This document shows, piece after piece, positions 23,584-31,372 of a stretch of 52,380 bases of DNA. Every line of letters begins with the position of its first letter. Positions within the stretch are counted from its first letter, which is position 1. The DNA is from CAZHGD01 sp964531735 (GTDB taxonomy: Bacteria; Armatimonadota; UBA10988), in NCBI GenBank assembly GCA_964531735.1, contig CAZHGD010000034.1:1-52380 (forward strand), read 5' to 3'. A program made the translations under genes and the position numbers. Below the pieces are notes generated by a model. It saw nothing but the letters and a program-made list of their open reading frames with translations, made no database searches and was not told the DNA's origin.

Positions 23584-26235
23584 ATGTCCTGCGGCCTGCT
23601 GGCGGTCTATGCGTTGCTGACCACGGCCTCACCCGTGACGGCCGAGCCGCCCGCCGGCCTGTTCCCGTTCGTGCTGCCGTGGGACGACGCCACCGGTGGC
23701 GTCACCGACCTGAGCGGCTGGCTCCACAAGCCGGCCGGCCGGTTCGGGCCCGTCCGCGCCGCGGCCGATGGACACCTCTACACCGGCCGCGAGCGGCTCC
23801 GCGGGTTCGGCGTCGACCTCACCTTCAGCGCCTGCGTGCCGACCCATGAGCAGGCCGAGAAGGTCGCCGGCCGCCTGGCCAAGTTCGGCATCAACGTCCT
23901 GCGGTTCCATATCATGGATATGCGCCGGTATCCGGACGGCCTCCTGGCCCGCGGTGACCAGAGCACGCGCCGGCTCGATCCCGAAGGGCTCGAGCGGCTC
24001 GACTACTTCATCGCGCAGCTCACCCGCCGTGGCATCTACACCTACCTGTGTCTGCTCAACTACCGGCCGCTCAACGCGGCCGATGGCCTGCCCCGCGAGA
24101 TCGAGCAACTCGGCGGCCCGTACCAGGGCCGCCATCTGCCCGGCTTCTGGGACCCGGCGCACCTGGAGTTGCAGAAGGAGTATGCGCGGCAACTGCTGAC
24201 CCACCGCAACCAGTACACGGGGCTGACCTACGCGGCCGACCCCGCAGTGGCCTTCGTGGAACTGAACAACGAGAACGGCCTGTTCCACGCCTGGCTCGGC
24301 GACAAGCTCGACGCCTTGCCCGCGGTGCTGCTGACCTCGCTGCGGAAACGCTGGAACGAGTGGCTGCGGCAGCGTTACGGCGACGACCGCGCGCTGGCCG
24401 AAGCTTGGGGGCGCGGCGCGCAGCCGCTGGGTGACGAGATGCTGCGCGACGGCCGTTTCGCTCGCGGCGCTGAAGAGTGGCGGCTGGAGCAGCACGCGCC
24501 CGCGGCGGCGACCGTCGCTCGCGACACCACGGGCCCAGACGAGTGGCCCGGCTTCAGCTCGGTCTGCCTCAACGTCACCGCGCTGGGCACCGAGCCGTGG
24601 CACCTGCGGTTCCAGCAACCGGGCCTCAGCGTGACCACCTTCCGGTGCTACACCGTCGACTTCTGGGCCAAGGCCGAGCGCGCGGCGCGGCTGCGCTGCT
24701 CCATCGAACCGACCCGCGCGCCCTGGCACGTCCTGGCCAGCGGGCGGCCGGTGGAGTTGGACACGCACTGGCGGCACTTCCGTCAAGTGCTGCGGGTCAA
24801 GTCCATCGATCCGCTGGCGCGGCTGGTGTTCGACCTGCCACCGCAACTCGGGCGCGTCTGGCTGTCCAATGTCTCGGTCAAGCCGGGCGGCATCAGCGGC
24901 GCCCTGCCCGAGGAGCAACTCGCCCAAGGCAGCGTCGGCCGCCTCAGCCATGCGACGGCCAACGAGCGCTCGGAGGATGTCATCCGCGACTGGACCGAGT
25001 TCCTCTGGACCACCGAGGACGCCTACTGGCAGTCGCTGTACCGCTACGTCAAGGACGACCTGCAGGTCAGGGGGCTGGTCATCGGCACAGCCGTCGGGTG
25101 CAGCACACCGAATCTGATGGCCAAGCTGGACTGCGTCGACGCGCATGTCTACTGGCAACATCCGGTGTTCCCCGGCCGGCCGTGGGACCCGGAGAACTGG
25201 TTCATCCGCAACTTGTCGATGGTCAACGCCCGCGGCGGCGTGTTGACCAGCCTGGCGCTGCGCCGCGTGCTCGCCAAGCCGTTCTGCTCGACCGAGTACG
25301 GCTCACCCTCGCCCAACACCTACGGCAGCGAGACGCACCTGCTCCGCGGGGCCTACGGCGCGCTCCAGGACTGGGACTATCTGTCGGCCTCGCGCTACGC
25401 GCAGAAGAACGACTTCGATCTGCAGCGCGTCCGCGGCTTCTTCGACATCGACCAGCACCCGAGCAAGATGCTGACGCTGCTGCCCGCCGCGGCGATGTTC
25501 GTGCGCGGTGACGTCAAGCCGGCCCGGCAACAGGTGGTGGCCAGGCTCAGTCGCGCAGACGAGCTGGCCCTGCTCCCGCGACAGCACGCCTGGGACCTGG
25601 TCCACGCGGGGCAGCAAGGCGTGCCGCCCGAGGCCGTGCTGGTGCATCGCGTCGCCCTCGCCGTGGAAGGCCAGACACCACCGGCCGACGCGCTGCGACC
25701 CGAGCAGCTCCACCTGACCGGCGACCAGTTCCGCGCGGACACCGGTGAGCTGCTCTGGGACCAGCGCACCCCGCAACGCGGCGTGGTGACCGTGGACACC
25801 GACCGCAGCAAGGCGGTTATCGGCTTCGGCGGCGGGCAACGCTACGCGTTGGGCACGGTCACCGTCGAGCCCGGCCCGACACTGCAGGACGGCTGGAGCA
25901 CGCTCTCGCTGACCGCCATGGACGGCACCTTGACCGCCGCGCCGGCCCGTGTGCTGATCACCGCGACGGGCTACCTCCAGAACACCAACCAGGTCTGGAG
26001 CAGCCTGGAGCACTCGAGCGTCGGTCGCAACTGGGGCACCGCGCCGACGCTGGTCGAGGGCATTCCCGCGCGGTTCACCCTCCCCTACCGCGCCGCCGGC
26101 ACGCAGGTCTGGGCCCTCGACGAGCGCGGTCAGCGCCGCCAGCCGGTGCCCGTCGAAGCGACCGCCGATGGCCGCGCAGTGGTGGTCATCGGGCCGCAGT
26201 GGCGCACGCTGTGGTACGAGGTGGTGGCGCAGTAG
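23584..26235 (+). CDS. Secreted clan-A glycoside hydrolase with inserted CBM-like domain
   Basis: 883 residues with a signal peptide (SCGLLAVYALLTTASPVTAEP). The N-terminal part is a GH5/GH-A type (beta/alpha)8 barrel: LRGFGVDLTFSA, INVLRFHIMD, and FVELNNENG with the acid/base candidate E230. Residues about 284-440 interrupt the barrel with a CBM4/9-like beta-sandwich (DGRFARGAEEWRLEQ at its start, VWLSNVSVKPGG at its end). The barrel resumes, with VDAHVYW and the nucleophile candidate E571 in CSTEYGSPSPN. C-terminal beta domains end at 883. Activity is probably on a beta-linked polysaccharide (mannan, cellulose or similar); the family number cannot be fixed by eye. It has its own promoter. 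Confidence 0.82.
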   Translation: MSCGLLAVYALLTTASPVTAEPPAGLFPFVLPWDDATGGVTDLSGWLHKPAGRFGPVRAAADGHLYTGRERLRGFGVDLTFSACVPTHEQAEKVAGRLAKFGINVLRFHIMDMRRYPDGLLARGDQSTRRLDPEGLERLDYFIAQLTRRGIYTYLCLLNYRPLNAADGLPREIEQLGGPYQGRHLPGFWDPAHLELQKEYARQLLTHRNQYTGLTYAADPAVAFVELNNENGLFHAWLGDKLDALPAVLLTSLRKRWNEWLRQRYGDDRALAEAWGRGAQPLGDEMLRDGRFARGAEEWRLEQHAPAAATVARDTTGPDEWPGFSSVCLNVTALGTEPWHLRFQQPGLSVTTFRCYTVDFWAKAERAARLRCSIEPTRAPWHVLASGRPVELDTHWRHFRQVLRVKSIDPLARLVFDLPPQLGRVWLSNVSVKPGGISGALPEEQLAQGSVGRLSHATANERSEDVIRDWTEFLWTTEDAYWQSLYRYVKDDLQVRGLVIGTAVGCSTPNLMAKLDCVDAHVYWQHPVFPGRPWDPENWFIRNLSMVNARGGVLTSLALRRVLAKPFCSTEYGSPSPNTYGSETHLLRGAYGALQDWDYLSASRYAQKNDFDLQRVRGFFDIDQHPSKMLTLLPAAAMFVRGDVKPARQQVVARLSRADELALLPRQHAWDLVHAGQQGVPPEAVLVHRVALAVEGQTPPADALRPEQLHLTGDQFRADTGELLWDQRTPQRGVVTVDTDRSKAVIGFGGGQRYALGTVTVEPGPTLQDGWSTLSLTAMDGTLTAAPARVLITATGYLQNTNQVWSSLEHSSVGRNWGTAPTLVEGIPARFTLPYRAAGTQVWALDERGQRRQPVPVEATADGRAVVVIGPQWRTLWYEVVAQ

Positions 26236-26247
26236 CCGGCCGCGCGC

Positions 26248-27546
26248 TCACAACCGCGCGTCATACACCCAGCGGCTCAGGTACCAGGCCAGCCAGGCCC
26301 AGCGCTCGGCCGGTCGGCCGGTGAGCGCGGCGGCGTGCCGGCGCGCCTCGACGACGGCCGGTTCCAGCTCGTCGGGCACGGCGATCAGCCGGGCCAGCCG
26401 CAGGTACTCGGCCGCCAGCTTCGGCCCGCCCAGCAACGGCGCCGCCACCCGTTCCAGGAACGATTCCAGGTCCGCGGCCGGATTGGCCGCCGAACCATAG
26501 TCGGCCAGCGCCAGGTAGTTCAGCTCGCAGCCGGTGCGGAAGGGCGACTTGTCGCCGAAGATGGACAGGCCGTTGAAGCCCGTCGCCAACGACTTCTGCG
26601 CCATCTCGGCCAGCCAGTCCACCGCCACCTCGTCACCGCGACCCATCCACCAGGTGGCCAGGTGCGCCCGCATGATGTTGCCGGCAAAGCCCTCCGGCGC
26701 ACGCGCGGTCCACTCGACCGGGTTCATCGGCGATGAATGGTAGTCGGCGACCCATTGCACCCAGGCGCGGCGCGGGAACTGGGCCACACACTCCGCGGCC
26801 CACGGCGGCGAGCCGCCGCCGAAGCCCGGGGCCGTGCCGTCGGTCACCGGCTGCGGGTGCGAGTAGGTCTCCAGCACGACAGTCGCCTCGGGCCGCACGG
26901 ACCAGACCGCCTCGGCCGCCGGACCGTAGAGCAGCGCCATGTCCTCCCACGACATCGCGGACACCGGGTGCGCGCGGCGCTCGCGGCAGCGCGGGCACTC
27001 ACAGACGTAGGTGTCGCCGCTCTCCACCTGCACGCCGGCCAGCGGCACCGTTTCCATCAGCCAGCGCAGGCCCTCGACGCAGTAGTCGAGGTTCTCCGGG
27101 CGCGATGGACAGGCGTGGAGCATCGGCTGCGGCGCGTTGCCGGCGGTCTGGAAGATGTGCCGTTGGCCATCCGCCCGCAGCGCGAACAGCTCGGGATGCC
27201 GGTCGAGGTGGTTGTTCAGGCTCCACGGCGACGAGCCTTCGTAGTAGACGCCGCCGTAGGCGTTGAGGCCCACGCCGGCCAGCAGTTGAACGCCGGCTTC
27301 GTGCGCCACGTCGCACAGGCGCTTGGCGGCCTCGACACCGCCATGGCCGTCGCGCAAGAGCCCCCAGACCACCACGCCTTCGATGCCGTTGCGCCCACAC
27401 CAGCGCAGCAGCAGGCTGTGCTCGCGCAAGAAGTCGTCGGTGGTGCCGCTGAACTCGTTCGAAGCGCCCCAGTCGTGCACACCCGCTCGCGCGGCGGTCC
27501 ATTGCACACAGTGGTCCCAGGTCCACAGCAGGCGAAGGTCAGTCAT
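26248..27546 (-). CDS. Putative intracellular glycoside hydrolase-like protein
   Basis: 432 residues without a signal peptide. The alternating pattern suggests a TIM barrel: LRLLWTWDHCVQW, GIEGVVVWGLLRDGHGG, GVQLLAGVGLNAYGGVYY, GVQVESGDTYVCECPRCRERR, VVLETYSHPQP, AWVQWVADYH, GLSIFGDKSP. The C-x-C-x-x-C (CECPRC) is like a metal or structural motif seen in DUF4838 and GH-like proteins that scan D-G-x-C-x-C. E in VQVESGD and E in VVLETYSHP could be catalytic, but this is a guess. It is last in a minus-strand run with RmlA-like, dehydrogenase and mutarotase-like genes, so sugar metabolism is likely. Confidence 0.6.
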   Translation of the reverse strand: MTDLRLLWTWDHCVQWTAARAGVHDWGASNEFSGTTDDFLREHSLLLRWCGRNGIEGVVVWGLLRDGHGGVEAAKRLCDVAHEAGVQLLAGVGLNAYGGVYYEGSSPWSLNNHLDRHPELFALRADGQRHIFQTAGNAPQPMLHACPSRPENLDYCVEGLRWLMETVPLAGVQVESGDTYVCECPRCRERRAHPVSAMSWEDMALLYGPAAEAVWSVRPEATVVLETYSHPQPVTDGTAPGFGGGSPPWAAECVAQFPRRAWVQWVADYHSSPMNPVEWTARAPEGFAGNIMRAHLATWWMGRGDEVAVDWLAEMAQKSLATGFNGLSIFGDKSPFRTGCELNYLALADYGSAANPAADLESFLERVAAPLLGGPKLAAEYLRLARLIAVPDELEPAVVEARRHAAALTGRPAERWAWLAWYLSRWVYDARL

Positions 27547-27599
27547 CAGCCCAGATCTCCTGCGTTGTCATCGCGACCCCACAGCCGACGGCGCGCCCG

Positions 27600-28664
27600 T
27601 TACGGCACTTCCACCCGGCTCTGGTCCGACAGCATGAAGCGGTTCACGCGCGGCTTGTCGGTCGCGCGGCAGATCTCCACTTCGTCGCCGAGCAGGCTGC
27701 CCTCGATGCGGCGCTTGACCTCGAGGATGCGCACGCCGGTCAGCGCGATGCTGTACTCCAGCTCGCTGCCGCGGATGAGGCAGTCGTCGTAGACGCTGGT
27801 GAACGGGCCGATGTAGCTGTCCTCGATGACCGTGTTCCGGCCGATGATGGCCGGGCCGCGGATGACGCTCCGCAGCACCTTGGCCCCCGCCTGCACGGTG
27901 ACGTTGCCGAAGAGCGTGCTCTGGTCGTCCACGAAGCCGTCGCACGTCGGCTCGAGATGCTCGAGCACCAGGCGGTTGGCCTCCAACAGGTCGATCGGCT
28001 TGCCGGTGTCCTTCCACCAACCAGTGATCTCCGAGTAGGTCACCGTGTAGCCGTGGGTCAGCAGGTACTGGTGCGCGTCGCTGATCTCCAGTTCGCCGCG
28101 CGCCGACGGCGCGATGGCCTCGCACGCCGTGAAGATGCTGCTGTCGTAGAGGTAGATGCCGGCCACCGCGAACTTGCTCTTCGGCTGCGCCGGTTTCTCT
28201 TCGATGCCGATGATGCGGTCGCCGTCCATCTCGGGTACGCCGAACCGCTCGGGGTCCTTGACCTTGGCGAGTGTCAGGTGACAGTTGCCGCCGCCCTGCT
28301 CGAACGCCTCGACGAAGCGGCGAATGCCACCGACGATCATGTTGTCGCCGAGGTAGAAGACGAACGGCTCGTCGCCGATGAAGTCGCGCGAGATCTTCAC
28401 CACATGGGCCAGGCCCAGCGGCGCCGCTTGCGGAATGTAGGTCAGGCGCACGCCGAACTCGTCGCCGCCGCCCAGGCGGTCGGGCACCTCGGTCGAGTCG
28501 GCGCTGTAGACGACGCCGACATCCGTGATCCCGGCCTCGCGCACATACTCCAGCGCGTAGTGCAGGATCGGTTTGTTGGCGATCGGGATGAGGTGCTTGT
28601 TCTTGGTGTGCGTGATGGGCCGCAGCCGGGTGCCGCGTCCGCCGCTGGTGATCAGTGCTTTCAT
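27600..28664 (-). CDS. Long-form glucose-1-phosphate thymidylyltransferase (RmlA-like)
   Basis: 354 residues. It starts KALITSGGRGTRLRPITHTKNKHLIPIANKPIL, with the nucleotide-binding GGRGTRLRP (8-16) and the K of NKHLIP. YLGDNMIVGG (metal-binding D) and ISDAHQYLL follow. The C-terminal 110 residues form a left-handed beta-helix (VTVQAGAKVLRSVIRGPAIIGRNTVIEDS). That makes it the long type (TIGR01208-like) rather than the short RmlA of about 290 residues. The enzyme makes dTDP-glucose (or another NDP-sugar) from hexose-1-phosphate, feeding deoxysugar or rhamnose pathways. RmlB/C/D are not in the window. Confidence 0.9.
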   Translation of the reverse strand: MKALITSGGRGTRLRPITHTKNKHLIPIANKPILHYALEYVREAGITDVGVVYSADSTEVPDRLGGGDEFGVRLTYIPQAAPLGLAHVVKISRDFIGDEPFVFYLGDNMIVGGIRRFVEAFEQGGGNCHLTLAKVKDPERFGVPEMDGDRIIGIEEKPAQPKSKFAVAGIYLYDSSIFTACEAIAPSARGELEISDAHQYLLTHGYTVTYSEITGWWKDTGKPIDLLEANRLVLEHLEPTCDGFVDDQSTLFGNVTVQAGAKVLRSVIRGPAIIGRNTVIEDSYIGPFTSVYDDCLIRGSELEYSIALTGVRILEVKRRIEGSLLGDEVEICRATDKPRVNRFMLSDQSRVEVP

Positions 28665-28680
28665 CGCCGGTGTCCCCGGC

Positions 28681-29640
28681 TCACACGCGGCGGTAGTCCG
28701 GCGTGAGCAGGCCTGCCACGCGTTCGCCTGTGAAGTAATGCACCACGTTCCGGGCCGCGTAAACCTTCAGCCCGTGCTGTGATTCCTCGGAGTAGTGGCC
28801 CACGTGCGGCGTGACCCAGACGTCCGGCCGCGTCAACAGCGGATGGTCCGGCGCCGGCGGCTCCTCGGCCAGCACGTCGAGACCGGCGCCGGCCAGGTGG
28901 CCGGCGTCGAGCGCCGCCAGGAGCGCCGCCTCGTCCACCAGGGCGCCGCGCGCCGTGTTGACCAGGTAGGCGCCGGGCTTCATCTGAGCCAATGTCTCGG
29001 CGTTGATCAGGTGCCGCGTCTCGGCCGTCGCCGGGCAGAGCAGGCAGACCACGTCGCTGTCGGCCAGCAGCGTCGGCAGGTCGACCAACTCGACGTTCTC
29101 CGGCGCGGCAGGGATCTTCGGGTCGTAGCCGAGCACTTCCATACCGAGCGCGTCGGCCGCCACCGCGACGCCGGCGCCGACGCGCCCCAGGCCGATCAGG
29201 CCGATGGTCATGCTGGACGTCGGCAAAACGCGGACGCCGTCGCCGTAGGTCGCCCATTGCCCCGCCCGGGCCGCCTCACGCGCCGTGGCCAGCCGGCGGT
29301 TGAGCGCCAGGACCAGCGCCATGGTGTGCGCCACGGCCTCGTCGGTGCAGTACTTCGGGCAGTGGGCCACGGCTACGTGCAGGTCGCCGGCGGCGGCCAG
29401 GTCGACGCGCCACTCGCCGATGCCGAGCCGCGACACGAAGCGGACGCTGTCACAAGCCTCCAGCACCTCGCGGGGCACCGGCGCGAACCGGACCATCAAG
29501 GCGTCGGCGCCGGCCGCGGCGGCGATCACCTCCTCCGTCGACCGGCAGTCGGCCAGTTGCACGTCCCAGCCGGCCGGCTTCAGGATGCCCATCGCCGGGG
29601 CAGGATCACCAAGGTCCCAGTCGGTCACGACCAGTTTCAC
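28681..29640 (-). CDS. NAD-dependent D-2-hydroxyacid dehydrogenase
   Basis: 319 residues from GTG 29640, which overlaps the upstream stop as GTGA; AGGAG lies 11 bases before. NAD-binding motif GLIGLGRVGAGVAVAADALG, catalytic Arg in NTARGALVDE, Glu in LAEEPPAPDHPL and the proton-donor His in TPHVGHYSEE mark the phosphoglycerate/glycerate dehydrogenase family. The substrate is a 2-keto acid such as hydroxypyruvate or 2-keto-sugar acid. The lack of ACT or regulatory domain argues against SerA. It is translationally coupled to the mutarotase-like protein. Confidence 0.92.
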   Translation of the reverse strand: MKLVVTDWDLGDPAPAMGILKPAGWDVQLADCRSTEEVIAAAAGADALMVRFAPVPREVLEACDSVRFVSRLGIGEWRVDLAAAGDLHVAVAHCPKYCTDEAVAHTMALVLALNRRLATAREAARAGQWATYGDGVRVLPTSSMTIGLIGLGRVGAGVAVAADALGMEVLGYDPKIPAAPENVELVDLPTLLADSDVVCLLCPATAETRHLINAETLAQMKPGAYLVNTARGALVDEAALLAALDAGHLAGAGLDVLAEEPPAPDHPLLTRPDVWVTPHVGHYSEESQHGLKVYAARNVVHYFTGERVAGLLTPDYRRV

Positions 29641-30611
29641 GGCTGCCACAACTCCTGGAGGCGTTCCTCCCCGCCCGGCGTGGCGATGTAGGTCAATGAC
29701 CAACGCGCCGCGCCTCCGGCCGGCAGCCACCGGGCCTCGCCGCGGGCGATGGCCAAATCGAGCCGGTCGGGATATCCGCTACATGGCTCCAGAGCCAAGT
29801 TGAAGTGACCCAACAGCGCACCCTGGTTCTGCCAGATGCCGAGGCGCGGTAGCTCGGCGCTATCGAACCGGAACCCGCAGGCGACCTGCCGCACCGGATC
29901 GACCAGCCCGCACCAGCCGGCCCCGCGCAACGGCTGCGTGAATACCTTGTCCCCCGCGTCCACCTCGGGCCCGGTGAGCCGCGACAGATCCGTCTCACCG
30001 CCGGCGGCCAACGGCGCCAGCGGCCACGGCAACTCGTCGCCCAGACCGCCCAGGCGGCCATACCGCGTGTTGTCGACCCGGACGTGCCGCACCTCGTCGG
30101 GCAGGACGATGCGCGTGCCCGGCGAGACCGCGAACAGCGGGTGCGCGGAATAGAGATACGGCAACGCGAACGCGCAGTGGTTGGTCACCGTGTAGTCGAT
30201 GCGCAGGCGGCCGTCGCCCGGCGACGAGAAGGCCCGCGTAAATGTGTAGGGGAAGCGCACGCCGCGCGCGGTCAGCACCAACGCGGCGCCGTCCTGGGTC
30301 ACCTCGTGCGGCACGCACCAGACCTCGCCATGGCACGGCGCCTCGACGCCGGCCCACGGGCCGTCGGCCAGCACGCACTTGGCGATGGTCGGGAAGCACT
30401 CGTCCCAACCGCTGCAGTCCCATTCATCGAAGCCCGTGCCGTAGACCGGGCGCTCGTACGGCCGGTCGGACCGCTGGAAGATGTACTCGGCGCCGGTCTC
30501 GTCGGTGATGGAGACGATCTTGCCGCCGATCTCCGGGAGCAGCGTGACCCGCAGGCCGCCTCCGGTGTAGACGATCGCTTCCTGCCCTCGCCAGCGGTTA
30601 TGGTCCACCAT
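29637..30611 (-). CDS. Aldose 1-epimerase-like (galactose mutarotase fold) protein
   Basis: 324 residues from ATG 30611. The N-terminal LRVTLLPEIGGKIVSITDE is the classical opening of the mutarotase-like beta-sandwich. FDEWDCSGWDECFPTI (around 60) and YTVTNHCAFALPYLYSAHPLFA (His) match proteins annotated as aldose epimerases. Catalytic residues cannot be assigned with certainty. On the minus strand, TATACT (30627-30622) ends 10 bases before the ATG, so the mRNA leader would be about 3-4 bases. First of a four-gene run with dehydrogenase, RmlA-like and hydrolase-like genes. It probably interconverts anomers or binds a sugar intermediate. Confidence 0.8.
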   Translation of the reverse strand: MVDHNRWRGQEAIVYTGGGLRVTLLPEIGGKIVSITDETGAEYIFQRSDRPYERPVYGTGFDEWDCSGWDECFPTIAKCVLADGPWAGVEAPCHGEVWCVPHEVTQDGAALVLTARGVRFPYTFTRAFSSPGDGRLRIDYTVTNHCAFALPYLYSAHPLFAVSPGTRIVLPDEVRHVRVDNTRYGRLGGLGDELPWPLAPLAAGGETDLSRLTGPEVDAGDKVFTQPLRGAGWCGLVDPVRQVACGFRFDSAELPRLGIWQNQGALLGHFNLALEPCSGYPDRLDLAIARGEARWLPAGGAARWSLTYIATPGGEERLQELWQP

Positions 30612-30621
30612 GTCCTGTTCC

Positions 30622-30627
30622 AGTATA
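30622..30627 (-). promoter_or_regulatory. -10 box ahead of the mutarotase-like gene (very short leader)
   Basis: TATACT on the minus strand, 10 bases from ATG 30611; no good -35 box is seen 16-18 bases upstream. Likely the start of the transcript for the four-gene sugar cluster 30611-26248. Confidence 0.4.
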
Positions 30628-30664
30628 CGGCTTCGCCGTGCGGCGCGCGCCTCCTGCCGCCGGT

Positions 30665-31372
30665 TCACCGCCGCCCGTCGGCCACGAATCGTCCGGCCAC
30701 CCAGCTCTGTGGCTCGTCCTTGAACACCACCACCAGCCGCCCGCGCAGACTCGGCGCGCCGCCTGCCTGCGTCGCCCCGGCCAAGGCCTCGATCTTCGCC
30801 CACAGCGCGAACTCGGCGTGGCAGGTGCGCGGCCCACCGTCCGGGTCGCGCACGACGTACCAGGCGTCCACCCCGTCGGCCTGGTGATCGTCCATCGCCT
30901 TCGACCACTCGCCGGGCCCGGCCGGCTGGTGCCATTCGACGCAGACGGAATCGTCCTCGAACGCGCTCCCAGCGGCCCGTGGCCGGCTCGACAGGCGCAG
31001 CCGATAGAAGGGCCGGCGCCCTTCCACCGACGAGGTGACTACCGCGTCACGGGCGATGAACGCGCGTTTGGCCAGGCGCCCGGCCACGCCACGGTCCGGC
31101 ACCTGCGCCGCCGACACCTGCTCCTGCCAGGCGAATGGCGGCAGGCCATCGGCGATGAGCATCGGCTGCGGCGGGATCACTGCGCCGGTGGCTATGTAGG
31201 GGGCCACCGGTGACGAGTCGGCCGCGACCGGTCGCGGGCTCGTGCCGCCGGCGCTGCTGCCGCCCGGCGGCGCCGCCGGGTGATGCGTGGCACAGGCCGC
31301 CACGAGCAGCAGCGCGACGAGCAGCCAGATGGCCCGCGGTCTCCGCAGATACGTCGCGCAGAATGAGGTCAT
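30665..31372 (-). CDS. Lipoprotein of unknown function
   Basis: 235 residues. Signal sequence AIWLLVALLLVAAC gives a lipobox (L-V-A-A-C, cleavage before Cys 27). A Ser/Pro/Gly linker follows, then a beta-rich domain (VEGRRPFYRLRLSSRPRA, SVCVEWHQPAGPGEW, DAWYVVRDPDGG, RGRLVVVFKD). No known family recognised. ATG 31372 overlaps the TGA of the DUF3857/transglutaminase gene by 4 bases, so it is the last gene of the six-gene envelope chain starting at 38309. A periplasmic or outer-membrane-attached partner of the proteins upstream is likely. Confidence 0.75.
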   Translation of the reverse strand: MTSFCATYLRRPRAIWLLVALLLVAACATHHPAAPPGGSSAGGTSPRPVAADSSPVAPYIATGAVIPPQPMLIADGLPPFAWQEQVSAAQVPDRGVAGRLAKRAFIARDAVVTSSVEGRRPFYRLRLSSRPRAAGSAFEDDSVCVEWHQPAGPGEWSKAMDDHQADGVDAWYVVRDPDGGPRTCHAEFALWAKIEALAGATQAGGAPSLRGRLVVVFKDEPQSWVAGRFVADGRR

